Notes: a model not told the origin generated them from the sequence alone. A DNA stretch of 64,000 bases from Trichostrongylus colubriformis (GCA_963978905.1 OZ022259.1:4030001-4094000), one strand, 5' to 3'. Counted from the stretch's first letter, positions 11,962 to 22,706 are shown. Made by a program: numbers and translations.

Positions 11962-13180
11962 ATGAAAGATAAAAAGAAAAGGTTCTGACGGTAATCAATC
12001 CGATAGTTGGGATGCCCGCGTATTATCGCTCGCTCAGGATCCTATTAGCTGGTGACTGCGATTTGACCTTTACCAGTGACTTGCGGGGAGAGCCGTAAGG
12101 AGAAATTCTGTTCTGATAAGGCGATAACAGGAAATAGTCTTCAATCGATAATCACACTTTTTACTGGGTAGCAAAAGCGATTCCGTAATAGCGACTGACG
12201 ACCTTCCTTTTTAGGAAGACCCCCACTATTAGGGGAGCAGGTATCCTGAAGTGTGTTGACCAGAGAATGGATCATATTTTCTGAAAATTTTTCTCGGCAC
12301 CCGACTTCACCCTGCTCGACACTATGTTTGACCCCCAGGGAAGCCCAATGGAGGTTTTTTCAGTCCTAACGACTTGTCGCCGAGCTCGTTGGTTCTTTTG
12401 TTTGAGCAGAAAGTGGGTGGGATTGGATTCGAATTTCCACTTTTTGTGAAAGCTCATGCCGCATGCTGTATGAATCATTATGTCCACAATGATTCCGGCG
12501 AAGTCACCTTGCCACAAGTTTTGGCGGGGAAAGGATTCGCGCCGCGTGATTTTCAGCAATAGGACACCATTAACAAAAGAACGCACGTTCGCTCACTCGC
12601 CGTCACGGTCGCATGATGTACAAACAAATGGAGGCGCGATGCCTTCAAAGGTGAATTGCACATGGAACAAATTCGTCCGAAGTTCCAAAACTGTCCCGGT
12701 GGTGGGTTTCCACCCCTCAGAAGAGTATTTTGTAAACAATAACTCAGTAAATGACAATGGGGACCACGCCATGCTCGGCGTCCGGCGGTGTATTTGCGCG
12801 AAATCTAGGCGGAGACGAACCCCATCCCTCTTCCACCAGTAAGGCTTGCACAAAAATATACGGCTTGACCATGGCTTGACCCTGACATGCTAGTTATACT
12901 AGCCCCCCCCCCCTTTACAACGACACCGCCGCTTCTATTATACGTCATCCGGAACCTCTAGAATCAAATGAAGGCCTTCAGAAAGTCAATTTTATCGCAT
13001 GACAGCTTGGCATGGATATAGTAGTTGAATGCGTATCCATCGGCCGCAATAGAGCCGTCTCTTTTCAAAAAAATCCATGGATCCCGCCTCTTTCGAAAAA
13101 AAAAATCCATGGATCCCGCCTCTCTCGAAAAAACTGATAAAGGTTTTTTTTACAAAAAAAAAGTTTTTTTTGTAATACAT
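11962..13180. other. Unannotated stretch, open frames on both strands
   Basis: Several 60-120 codon frames overlap on both strands around 12270-12860 and are largely kept in copy B. None shows a domain, start context or splice structure I can defend. 12827-12836 (CCTCTTCCAC) is the empty target site of the copy B MITE. 13060-13140 has short palindromic ATCCATGGAT repeats. Confidence 0.35.
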
Positions 13181-13193
13181 CTAGAGATAATTA

Positions 13194-13454
13194 AAAAAGA
13201 AGGAAGGATAAAGTTTTTGGCGTTAATCAATCCCTTCCTGGGATGCGTCGCACAGGTCTAATCTCATTCAGAATCGTGATGGCTGGCGAATGTGATGTGG
13301 CCGATTCAATGACTTGCGGTGGCCAGCCGATACCAATTTGCCGACCCCGGAGGGATGGAGTGCTTGGTTGGCTCGGGCGGGCGCTGGTGCAGGATTTGAT
13401 CCCCGCGCCATGAGAGTGGTGAGGGCGCCATCTGTCACTACACCACCTATGCCC
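13194..13454 (-). mobile_element. tRNA-derived SINE with 13-bp target duplication (copy A)
   Basis: The minus strand begins GGGGCATAGGTGGTGTAGTG, which fits an RNA polymerase III A box, and then has GGGATCAAATCC, close to the B-box consensus. The body ends near CTTTATCCTTCC. The element is bounded by the perfect 13-base direct repeat CTAGAGATAATTA (13181-13193 and 13455-13467), the mark of retrotransposition. A degraded relative lies at 60529-60634. I associate this sequence with hookworm genomes. Confidence 0.7.
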
Positions 13455-13467
13455 CTAGAGATAATTA

Positions 13468-14090
13468 GACCAACCGAATCTCCTTATCAGAGCAATAGAT
13501 CTTTGACTAACTATTCAGGATGGACCGTTTTTCGCGTCGCTACGGTGTCCCATCACAACGCTGCTCGAACCCACACTAGCCACGCCCACTTCAGCTCCTT
13601 ATTGCTCGTTACACCTGCTCGAGTCCACACTAGCCACGCCCACTTCAACTCGTTATTGGTCGGCTGAGCTGGAAAGGTGCGCTTAGCTCGAATTCGCGCG
13701 AATGTGGCGTGTGATGGCACACTGGAGGCGCAAATGGTGTGCAGCCTGGATAGTAACACAAATTTACTATCCGAAGCTAATATGAAAATCCATGAGCATC
13801 GTGGTATACTGTTAAATATGCTACTAAATACTCATCCAAATAAAAATGCGCTAAAACTTACAGCAATTCTATTCGAATTCGTCGACAGCAAGCATCCGAA
13901 TCACCGCAGCATTCATAGTACGAGAAGAAGTCTGACGGGGGACAGCGCCTAGAAATAGTAAATGAGTAGATGAATAAAGACAGGTTTAATAGTATAATAA
14001 TATAAATAATAATCAATAGATAATGAATACTGAGTGATTGATAATATGAAAAATAATTAATAATGAATGAGTAGATGAATAAAGGCAGGT
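13468..14090. repeat. Short tandem motifs and AT-rich repeat
   Basis: CACACTAGCCACGCCCACTTC occurs twice about 54 bases apart (13570-13655), related to a MITE in the PTB gene's last intron. From about 13960 an AT-rich repeat (GATGAATAAAGACAGG ... AATAATCAATAGATAATG) begins and continues after the inserted element at 14091. No gene supported. Confidence 0.5.
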
Positions 14091-14457
14091 TGTCGTGACT
14101 CACCGTCCGACCTCGAGTAAAGCTGCTCAAACCAAGCTGGCAGGAAGCCGCTTTGCTTACTCCCGCACTCCGCACGCATACGCCCGCTTCCCACGCGCTC
14201 ATGGGAAAGCCCGCCAAGTATGGGAGGCTCGAGAAGACCCTGTCTTCCTACGTCTCGCTCTCTCGTTACGTTACGCGCTAAGAGCGCTTCAGTCTTCGCT
14301 TCATATCGTCTTAAACAGCAGTCGCCTTCGCCATCGCCTTCGACTCACTACGCGTAGCACTATGCGAGTTAAGACCAAGCAGTGCCGTGGACCAGCAGGC
14401 ATACGCTTATATCCGTCGGAAGCACTGATGCACTCACCCCGCGGACGAGTCACGACA
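14091..14457. mobile_element. 367-bp foldback element with CAGGT target duplication (copy A)
   Basis: TGTCGTGACTC at the left is inverted as GAGTCACGACA at the right, and CAGGT flanks both sides (14086-14090, 14458-14462). It sits inside the AT-rich repeat. The 123-codon frame across it is shared by copy B but is explained by the element and has no recognisable domain. Confidence 0.65.
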
Positions 14458-14583
14458 CAGGTTTAATAGTATAATAATATAAATAATAATCAATAGATAA
14501 TGAACAATGAGTGATTGATAATATGAAAAATAATTAACAACGTGAGTAATAACCACTTTAGAACAAAATTGTGGGCTATCCTA

Positions 14584-15409
14584 CAGGGTGCGCCAAAATT
14601 ATGGCGAATGGACATGCGCGCACATTTTGAACAACTATCCAAAGATGCTGCATTTTTCTCTGCTTCTGTCATTTCTATAGTGTTGATGTCTTCATACCTA
14701 ACATAGGTGACCGGGAAAATATGTCATGGTTGAGCGATTCCGCTATTGTTCTGCAAACACTGGACTTCATCGGCAAGGATTTTCGGCACGCGAAATTCGT
14801 GAGCGTGTTGGTATACATCTGTGGGTCATCTACCGATCCATCAAATGCTACAAGGAGCTAGGAACCGAGAGCGACTGATTTGGACGGGGAAGGCGTGTAA
14901 CTGTGACCACGACCACCAATTTGAGGAAGGAACGCGAGAGGATTTGCAGAGAGCCGTCGCGCTCGGTTGACTGGACGTTCCAGCAGGACTGAGCTCCGGT
15001 TCACAGAGCACGTGTGGTCCAAATCTGGTGCAAGACAAATTTCCCGACCTTACCCGCTTCGAGGAGTGGCCAGCTAATTCACCAGATTGAAATCCTATAG
15101 ATTACAGCGTCTGGTCCGTTCTATAGGCAAAGGACTGCGCAAAACCGCACCGCTCTGTGGAATCACTGAAGAAACTCTACATAAAGCGTGGGACGAGATT
15201 AGCGCGCCGTACTTGCGTGCCACGGTCGATGCCCGCATGATGCGTCTCAAGGCCTGTGTTAATGCCAACGGAGGGATTTTCGAAATTCACCGGTTGTGTA
15301 TGATTAATAAGTGAACAGTAAAGGCTGCTATGTCTTAGATTTCTTAAGATTGTGATCACTCGTTCTAGGCGACTCAATTATCTTTTCGCTGAAATTTTGG
15401 CGCACCCTG
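14584..15409 (+). pseudogene. Defective Tc1/mariner (DD37D) transposon (copy A)
   Basis: Inverted ends CAGGGTGCGCCAAAATT / AATTTTGGCGCACCCTG flank the element and a TA dinucleotide borders each side. Frames encode a helix-turn-helix-like start (near 14760-14870) and a transposase core with WTFQQD, then WPANSPD and NPID. Between the two catalytic aspartates I count 37 residues, which fits the DD37D (maT-like) group. Stops (including TGA in QQD-A in this copy), a frameshift before the second block and a large internal deletion make it dead and non-autonomous. Confidence 0.85.
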
Positions 15410-15676
15410 TATTGGTGATAGGAGGGGGGGGGGGAAGGATGGAGCATTTTATCGAGTATTTTGTAATGCTGACATGTCGACATGTCTGACTTGTTAAACG
15501 ATGAACACTGAAATGTTTTCATAACTCACGTGTAAGGAACACGTATTACATGTTGCATCTCACAGTCCCCCCTATCCCGAGATTAGGCATAAATCCACAC
15601 ACCCATGAAGACCCCCTTTACATAGAAAGATAGTGGATACAAAGAATACCTAGCATAGGGATGACATTGGATGATA

Positions 15677-15912
15677 AGGACAGGATTTCGCAACGCGGCA
15701 TGCGACGCTAAAGCTAGCGAGCTGCGGCCCATGCGGCGTTACGAAATGCGAGCTAAGAGCGTCGTATGTAGAGCTGAGTATAATAGCGATTACCGTGTCC
15801 TACGCTCTAAATTGAGGAACAAGACAGGGTCATAGCTTCAGAATGCAACGACATACAGTGCCCGTCGCTCTTATGCATCGCGCCGATGCCGCGTCGCAAA
15901 ATTTTGTCCTAA
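15677..15912. mobile_element. MITE with imperfect inverted ends (copy A)
   Basis: Left AGGACAGGATTTCGCAACGC and right GCGTCGCAAAATTTTGTCCT are inverted. The interior has further palindromes (GCGGCATGCGACGC). The copy B counterpart is 35937-36172. Confidence 0.6.
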
Positions 15913-17117
15913 CGATAGACACCAGAATGTACTTTGCTCTGCTGCGTTCATTATTGAACATTTCAATCACGTCCATCAGAGACACTCTGCGAAAGAATCG
16001 CATATCCCCCTTCCCCATATTAGGATAGAACCCATGAGTGCTCTGGGAGTGAAATTTGAAAAATTAGTTTCTTATGCTCCGAAATGCCTCAGGATGCCTG
16101 CTATCCTGTTATCATATTATTGGATAATATTTCCTATCTAAAGCTAAAAGATGGAAGTCAGGGGGATGCTCCACCATATTATTATCGGAAAGCTTCATAT
16201 TATGCTTCTTCACTTACTTTACCACACGCACATTTCAGTGCGAACCTGTGTACTTACAGTATTCTAATGAGGGGGAGAGGGGACATTTTATAAGAAAGTT
16301 GAAAACTTTGCATGAATGACGTGTTAAACGTCGGGTAGTAACATGACTTTACATAACTTACGCGGCCAAGACGTGCCCCCTAGATGTTGTGTACGTGTAT
16401 GATCCCGTACATTCACAGAAGGCGCATGCGGCGTTCCATCAACTCCGGAGATGGGCGGGACTTGTGGCTAGGGTGGAACTTCAATTGATGCGTCGTTTTG
16501 TATCTGTGTCATTGTGAAATAATTCCTACATGTACTCAGTATGAATCCATGCCTATCGAATGGTGTCACCAAGTGAAAATACCCAAGGAACCTGCATAAT
16601 GCAACGTTTCCAGAAAAAAATTGCTGAAACTAATTCAACGATCGATTTTCCAATAAAAGGAAAATACTTCTCTTGCCATTCACTCAAAATCCCTCTTAGA
16701 GAAATCAATTCGAAATTCCTGACATTTCCTAACGACAAGGTTTTTCGAAAGCCTCGATTTTGGCGCCGTTAAGTGGACATGTTCATGTTCCCTCAGCGAG
16801 AAGTGAATTGCAGTGCAACGTGTTTTTATGGCGCTTAGAAATGGAGCCGGATCCAGGGCCTGCGAAGTCCATTAACTTCGCAGCTTCTTTGATCGAAAGG
16901 CAATGCAGTTATGATTATGTACGTATGGTGGCCCAGTGGTGTGTTCTTTCTAGTTTCGTCTGAAGTGCCAAGAAGCCGGTTCTTTAAAGTAGTTAGTCGA
17001 ATGATGCGCTGTTGTCGCTGATTGTTAATCGATGATCTATAAGTTGGAGGAAACAGAATCAAGTCAATTGGAAATGAAATGTACCTTAATTAAGTGGAAG
17101 ATTTCTTGTAATGGAAG
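15913..17117. other. Unannotated stretch of copy A
   Basis: The 70-codon frame at 16560-16772 differs from copy B by an indel at its 5' part, so coding conservation is not supported. A G-rich motif shared with other loci lies at 16262-16340. Confidence 0.35.
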
Positions 17118-17281
17118 CAGTGTTCCGAGTTCGCGATTCAGGCGATACCCCCCACTATTCAGGCGTATCACGCTCACCTAATCGATACGTTTCCTTCCGC
17201 CTGAATCGCGCAAATCCCACAATCGCCTGAATCACTTGTCATCTCATCATCGCCTAAATCGCGAACTCTGAACAATACCTG
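17118..17281. mobile_element. MITE with GTTCGCGATTCAGGCGAT ends (copy A)
   Basis: GAGTTCGCGATTCAGGCGAT at the left pairs with ATCGCCTAAATCGCGAACTC at the right. The interior repeats CGCCTGAATCGCG. Copy B counterpart 37369-37532. Confidence 0.65.
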
Positions 17282-18369
17282 AGCAAAATTGGACCGGTGA
17301 CGTGGGCGGAGCGATCTGTGGCGGGAAGCAATTGACCAATGAGAATAGCCGCGCGCTCCTAGCACGGTCCTTATTGGTCTGCCGCTCTAAAATCAGCTCG
17401 TAACATAGATCGTGCAAAAATCAAAATATGCAATGTAAGCCTTGAACATATAATTTAAAATATTATAGAATAAGTATCGATGACATCACGCTCTACAATA
17501 ATAGCGATGACGTGCAGGTTTCCCATGTATACGTGCAGGGCTGGTTGGATGTCAGAAAGTTCGACTAAAGCTCCAAAGCTGTTCATTTATTTAAATGAAC
17601 CTACCCAGGAAAAGGAGTGAAATATTGAGGAAAAGAGAATTTGAAGATGGTGGAATTCAATGGTTTTTAGAAAGGACCAAATCCGAAATTTTTGAAAAAT
17701 TTTTGTTCTCGTCCTTAGCTATGAAAAATTGCGACAGGTAAATGTGGTGGTGCGAAAAGGTTGTTCCCCGTTGGTGGATGAAAAGAACCCCGCAAAATTT
17801 AAAACGCAGAAAGACGACAGTACGTAGTAGTACGACAGACGACAGGCTTGCAAGCAACTTAACCTCAGGGCCCCGCGGGAGGGGCATCGGGGGACCTAAA
17901 ATTCTTTAATTAGGGTTCAATAAACTTTATTTCGTTATACAACCCAAGCAACACAAGTCCACGGTCTCTTCATCTCGCACAGGATTCAAAAAAGCCTAGA
18001 GATAACAGAAATACGCAGCTGGCACGGGGTAAATCTATACCGCTGTAGAATATGGATGGTGGTGATCTGGGTACAACGGGAGTCAAAGATTTCTAGACAG
18101 CATGGGGGGGGGGGGTAACGGCAGAGGTCAGCAATGGTCCCGGGTTGGATGATAAACGGTTCCCGTTCAGCTGACCCGATTATGTAAGAAAATGTGATTG
18201 AATTGGTATGATCAATACAAAAATCACGTGATGAAATACTTAGTAATACTACGTAATCGGTTATAATTACCGATACTGTAGAGGTTACGTAGCCGTTAGA
18301 GGATGAGAGGTTGCGTTAATCCCCGTTGAGGGAGTGAGGAGGAGGAGGGAGGGGGGTCGTAGTGAAGAG
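17282..18369. other. Unannotated stretch of copy A
   Basis: No gene supported. A G homopolymer lies near 18103-18114. Confidence 0.4.
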
Positions 18370-18571
18370 GGTGTGTGCAGATATGACAGCAAATCGCTTC
18401 GCCGCGCGTTTCACTGGCGGCGCCACTAGTAAGACTTGCGAATCGATTGCTCTTGTTAGCCCGGCAGAGGGTGGCTGCGTCACATCTGCGCTTCCACCCA
18501 TACCACACTGCCTCGTTTCGCGCCGCTCGCCGCGGGCGGCCACGCTATTCGCTGTCATATCTGCACACACC
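18370..18571. mobile_element. MULE-type MITE (copy A)
   Basis: Perfect inverted ends GGTGTGTGCAGATATGACAG / CTGTCATATCTGCACACACC are flanked by CGTAGTGAAG on both sides, a 9-10 bp target duplication like that of Mutator-like elements. The core (CGAATCGATTGC..., CCACACTGCCTCG) is shared with 22798-22985, 43195-43457 and 32881-33120, whose ends differ. Copy B counterpart 38615-38819. Confidence 0.7.
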
Positions 18572-20262
18572 CGTAGTGAAGCTGCCATTTGCATCAGCTG
18601 TACGACGACAGGATTTGAAGCTTCGACAAGAAATTTCTGATTCCCTGGCATGCATGTAGGTAGATGTTGTCGTCTAATCATCTTCTCAATCGACAGTTTA
18701 AGATGAAATGTTGCGTTGATTTTTTTAAAAGTATTAAATTCCTAATGATCATAAATGAGTATTGGTTTTTGTAACAAATTCTGAATAATGAAGACTCTGA
18801 GTATTCGTTTTTAACTTTGTGTGCTTTTAATTCAAGAACGAAGGAATGATCAATGGTGATTTTTTTTTGGGGGGGGGGAATCGTGTAACAGAAGTCAGTT
18901 TAGTTTCCGTTCGCTCGCGGGTCCTTAGGCGGGAAACAAACAATTATGAATGTCCTCTCTCTGGACTCTTCAACAAGAAAGATGGAAAAACAGTTTCCGT
19001 CAATGTGTATATTTACATAAAACTATTTGAAAAGTAAATAAATAAAAATATAGAAGTAAATAAGAAAAATAAGTATAATGCATAAATAAGTTTTGACTTG
19101 TTATATTCATAATTAATTGAAAACTTCGCAGACTTAAAAACTATGCTTAGTTATTTAATGTTTCTATGATTTGTACAATCAAATGATTCAAGATTTATCA
19201 AATTTTATCGCCAAAACACTTTGACGATTGGTCCTCACACTCCCAGACCTTGTAACCCCAGTTCCAAGTTCTCAGGTTAAGTGTATGGGTAGTGTGCTAT
19301 AAAAAGGTATTATTATATTCCCCCAGCAACACCTAAGGAACTCCCAAATGGGAAAAATTGATAAAAAGGAAAAAAGAGAATGAAAAGAGTGCCGTTGTTT
19401 TGGGTGCATTTGTGCTATACGGTAGTTATTGCAAAACATGATGTTTTCTTCCAACAATAACCCCCCCCCGTACCCGAAAATTTCTAGGAATGGCCACAAA
19501 CGTGGCCTTGAAAACACTTCGGAATCACTGACTTTGGTGCGGGTCTCGGATTGTCGAGATACCAATTCCTATAGCAAACGACATCATCCGGGTAAGAATC
19601 TCCCAGATAGGCGAGTATATTGAGTAAAGTGAAAGTGAATGCATGCATTTGAGACGCGATTTTGTGAAATCGGTATTCAGGCCTTGTGTCTTGTTCAAAC
19701 ACAAACGCAATAGCCGCCGCCCACGATGACGACCGTCAACGGACGGGCTGCACGCGTAAGCAACCAACAACGACGAAGGTGAAAATGCATCGTTCAGAAT
19801 AGCCATCGCACCACATCGCAGTATGATTCACCACCCGACGCACAGGATTGCACGGAGGAACGGTTCGCGATGATGTGTCAGCTTAGTATGGAGAGCTCGA
19901 TAGTATTCCCGAGCCTAGGAGGCTTGATATTATGACAACATGGTTAAGGGTATGGGTATTGTGCAAAAATGTGTTTTTTTTTCAAAAAATAAATGCAAAA
20001 TTAAGGTAAGAAAGAATAAGTAAAATGCAGGGATTCCGAAAGACCGTGATCCACTATGTCACAACAAAGTACGCAAATGCGGGCTGTAGATTCAATTCCA
20101 ACGCGACAACGAGAAGACAATGAATATGTACGGTGTTTAGCGGCACTAGACTGCGCCGACACGGCATTTTCCATGGGTTTGGGTAATACAGCTTGTATCT
20201 TCCCGGAGACAAGCCCCATAGTTAATCCCTAGTTGGGATCGTGCAACAACCCAAGCTCATAG
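18572..20262. other. Unannotated stretch with a divergence hotspot
   Basis: 19280-19440 differs from copy B (39535-39690) much more than its surroundings and begins just after GCTATAAAAAGG. The neighbouring minus-strand frames at 19484-19806 are the same in both copies but have no recognisable domain. No gene is called. Confidence 0.35.
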
Positions 20263-20416
20263 GCCGCCACCAGACTTCGCAATTTACGCGATTTTGTGGC
20301 GTCGCACTTTTGCACGTGATACTGTGACCTTGAGATCTTGCACTGCCGAAAATTCGGGTGCAGAAGCTGCATACACCGCAAGATCGGAAAATCGCAAAAT
20401 TGGTACGACTTCACGC
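20263..20416. mobile_element. Truncated MITE, GCGATTTTGTGG family (copy A)
   Basis: Left end CAGACTTCGCAATTTACGCG is intact. The right inverted end present in copy B (TTGCGAAATGTGACGGCGGC) has been removed by a deletion of about 45 bp. Confidence 0.6.
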
Positions 20417-20420
20417 CTTT

Positions 20421-21898
20421 ACAACTAAGACAATTCGCTACTTTAGACTCCCTCACGAGTGATGTAGTATTAGCTTTAACGAATGTTCATGGATATTGAA
20501 GTGCTTCCATCGAAGATAATTTTGAAAAATACAAAAAATAAATAAAATTGGTATGAGAGCGAATGGCATCAATGATTTACTGTTCGCTCACTTCAGATAT
20601 GCTGCAAAATACGTATTATCAAAAAAAAGCTCTGAAGGAGATGGTGCTGCGACAGGTGGCGCGCAGTCACAGTCTTATCGTACGCGGATCATATCCCACA
20701 TCATTGCCCGTCCAGGCCAACCAAGTCTTCTATCCCTCGGGGCTAGGCAAATTGGTATCAAATTCATCTGCGTGGCGTAAAAGCGTTGACTTGTACATCG
20801 ACTGGTCTTCGTAAGCCTTTATGTAGCAAAATCGCATTCACCTGCAACCACGATTCCAAATAGAACTAGAATGCGCGGCACATCCAAAGGGATTGATTGA
20901 CGCCAAAAATGGAATTTTTTCATTTAGCTGAAAGAAACCCAGCTTAGGGAGGCCAATGAGGATGTAATTGTTATGAAGATGTGACATAATATTCAGTATC
21001 CCGCTATGAGTGTGTATCTGATGGAGCGTGTAAAAAACGGCGGAAAGTTTCAAAAAAATGAATCGAAGTCAAATAATTTTGGGGGTGGTGAATGAGCTAC
21101 TCAGCAAAAGGGTCAGAGAAAATGTGCATTTCTATCCGTTCTTTTTTTTGTCATAATTGATTGTAGTTAAATCTAGAAGGCTTTTCTTGTTCATCAGGGA
21201 TTGTGCAACAACGATAAATTCCTTAGGTGTAATCACGGACCGCACCTATCTCACAAACCTCGCCCCAACTGATACCGTTGTCACAGGGTCGGCTGCAGGG
21301 TATGGTGGTGATGTAGCATGAAGCATTAGGTGTAGATAGATACCTTTGGGTTGCTGTCGCCTACAACCGCATTGGGAGTGTAATCGCAGGGCTGTGAGAG
21401 CGGAAGGCCACCTGAGGGGGGGGGGGACATTTTACAGTATGCTGAACATCTGTGCATCACTGACGTGTTAATCTTGTTAAACAGTAAACATTGTCAAGCC
21501 TATCGCATTTACACGCTCCCAGATTCATCACCTATAGAATCATGTCCACAATGCGTGCTACATAAATTGCCCCACCCCCCCCCCCCCCCCCCCGCCTAGG
21601 ATGGCTCCAAATGAAATGGTTGGCGCAATATTGAGGCAAACGCGAAGCGCAGCATTCCCTACTGTGAAAAACCCACCAAACACGTATAAAAAAATTTATG
21701 CCCAGTGGTGCTCCGAATGTGATGGTACCAATTTGACAAGAGTTCGAATGCATGGCGCATTCCAGGTAGATGTCGGCAAACGTAGCGAACAATTGAGACG
21801 TGCACCTCCTACTGACTCGCTCGGGAAGGCCGTGCATCCCATCACAATTAAACTGAATGAAAAGTGATGTGGATAACGCTGTTGGTGATAAGGAACCG
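20421..21898. other. Upstream region of the copy A secreted-protein gene
   Basis: Contains a long C homopolymer at about 21572-21593 and an 88-codon ATG frame at 21601-21867. That frame is also open in copy B with three base differences (two silent, one replacement), so it could be a small gene, but it has no recognisable family and lies opposite a longer frame. A G-run motif shared by several loci is at 21410-21495. Confidence 0.35.
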
Positions 21899-21906
21899 TA
21901 TAAAAG
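21899..21906 (+). promoter_or_regulatory. TATA box of the copy A secreted-protein gene
   Basis: TATAAAAG sits 42 bases before the ATG and is identical in copy B at 42199-42206. The ATG is preceded by TTTTATCAACAG, a good trans-splice acceptor ending one base before the start codon. Confidence 0.55.
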
Positions 21907-21947
21907 GGATTCAGCTGCGGTGGGTTTCATTTGCTTTTATCAACAGA

Positions 21948-22089
21948 ATGCAAATGCTACTTCTTTGGTGCATCCTCGTCCCGGCTCATGCTTATAGCCG
22001 CAACCAGAGTCCATCTACGGTGCCTACGCCTGAACCTACTCATGCACCTGCTCCTGCACCTGCTCCTGCACCTGCTCCTGCACCTGCTA
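21948..22089 (+). CDS. Exon 1, paralog A: signal peptide and Ala-Pro repeat
   Basis: Starts at the ATG after CAACAG and ends phase 1 before GTATGT. The non-repeat part is identical to copy B; only the number of 12-bp Ala-Pro repeat units differs (B has one more). Confidence 0.8.
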
Positions 22090-22698
22090 GTATGTTTTCT
22101 TTTTTCTTGTTCCCAAGGAGGTTATGATTATAAGTCGTATTTTCGGTATTGCAGGTGATCCACTGGACGACATATGCAAGCTAGTATTCGGATACGACAT
22201 CAAGCAGTATGCGGCTCTGGCTCCACAGTTTCCAGGCTTTGTAAGAACACGCGAGTATGATAATTTCCAGGAGAAATATTTTAAGAGTTTGGGGACTGAG
22301 AAGAAACGCATGTATGAAACAGTAAGTTCGAAAGGTTTCAAGTGCCGCTAATAATGAAGAGCTTCCTTGCGTGTTCTCTTTAAGACGGTTGCTTTTTGAA
22401 TGTGCTTCTATGTATGATGAAACGAAAACAGGCGTAAGGGTGAAAGCGTTTTGCTTCAGGTTATTTATGCTTTTTGGGACATTACACGGTCTCGCACGAC
22501 TAGGGAAGAAGCAAGGGCAGCGTAGGGATCCCTTTCTGTGTTTCTTTTGAAGAAACACCTTTCCTTAACCCACATTCTTTTTATTTCAGGATACTTGCAC
22601 ACTGGTTTAATGAGCCAGAGTATAGACGACGTGAATTGAAAGCAGAACACGGCGCCTTCGTCATCGTCGACGATATGGCCTGGGGCCGCCGAAGATAG
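21948..22698 (+). CDS. Predicted secreted protein, hypervariable paralog A (4 exons, 159 aa)
   Basis: I assembled this gene from exons 21948-22089, 22155-22321, 22460-22521 and 22590-22698. All introns are GT..AG (65, 138 and 68 nt) and the phases join without a stop to TAG. Residues 1-15 (MQMLLLWCILVPAHA) form a signal peptide. Residues 33-47 are an Ala-Pro repeat encoded by a 12-bp tandem repeat. The mature part is acidic/basic and probably helical, with two cysteines at most, and ends VDDMAWGRRR. I do not recognise the family. A TATA box and a trans-splice-like acceptor lie just upstream and AATAAA lies just downstream. The copy B paralog has the same signal peptide, near-identical introns and strongly different exons 2-4. 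Compared with B, exon 2 here is fused across the site of a B intron. A readthrough of exon 2 into intron 2 would end after VSSKGFKCR and is an alternative. Confidence 0.8.
22155..22321 (+). CDS. Exon 2, paralog A (fused relative to B)
   Basis: Follows TATTGCAG and ends in ETGTAAGT context at GAAACA|GTAAGT, phase 0. The GTAAGA hexamer that is a splice donor in copy B lies inside this exon and is translated as Val-Arg. Confidence 0.75.
22460..22521 (+). CDS. Exon 3, paralog A (62 nt)
   Basis: Bounded by TTGCTTCAG and GTAGGG. Starts phase 0 and ends phase 2. Encodes VIYAFWDITRSRTTREEAR and joins exon 4 in frame. Differs from copy B at 24 of 62 bases without an indel. Confidence 0.75.
22590..22698 (+). 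CDS. Exon 4, paralog A, with stop codon
   Basis: Follows TTTATTTCAG. The first half is variable between copies and the second half is nearly identical, ending IVDDMAWGRRR and TAG. Confidence 0.75.
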
Positions 22699-22706
22699 AT
22701 CATTCA

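Noticed and set aside
12272..12853. Overlapping 86-120 codon frames on both strands
   Set aside because: No family, no consistent strand, and similarity between copies is that of the surrounding non-coding DNA.
14095..14466. 123-codon frame conserved in both copies
   Set aside because: It spans the foldback element at 14091-14457 and its inverted ends; conservation reflects the recent duplication.
22322..22351. Alternative end of the secreted protein (VSSKGFKCR then stop) by reading into intron 2
   Set aside because: Open in both copies, but GAAACA|GTAAGT is a strong donor and the downstream exons join in exact phase in both copies, so splicing is preferred.
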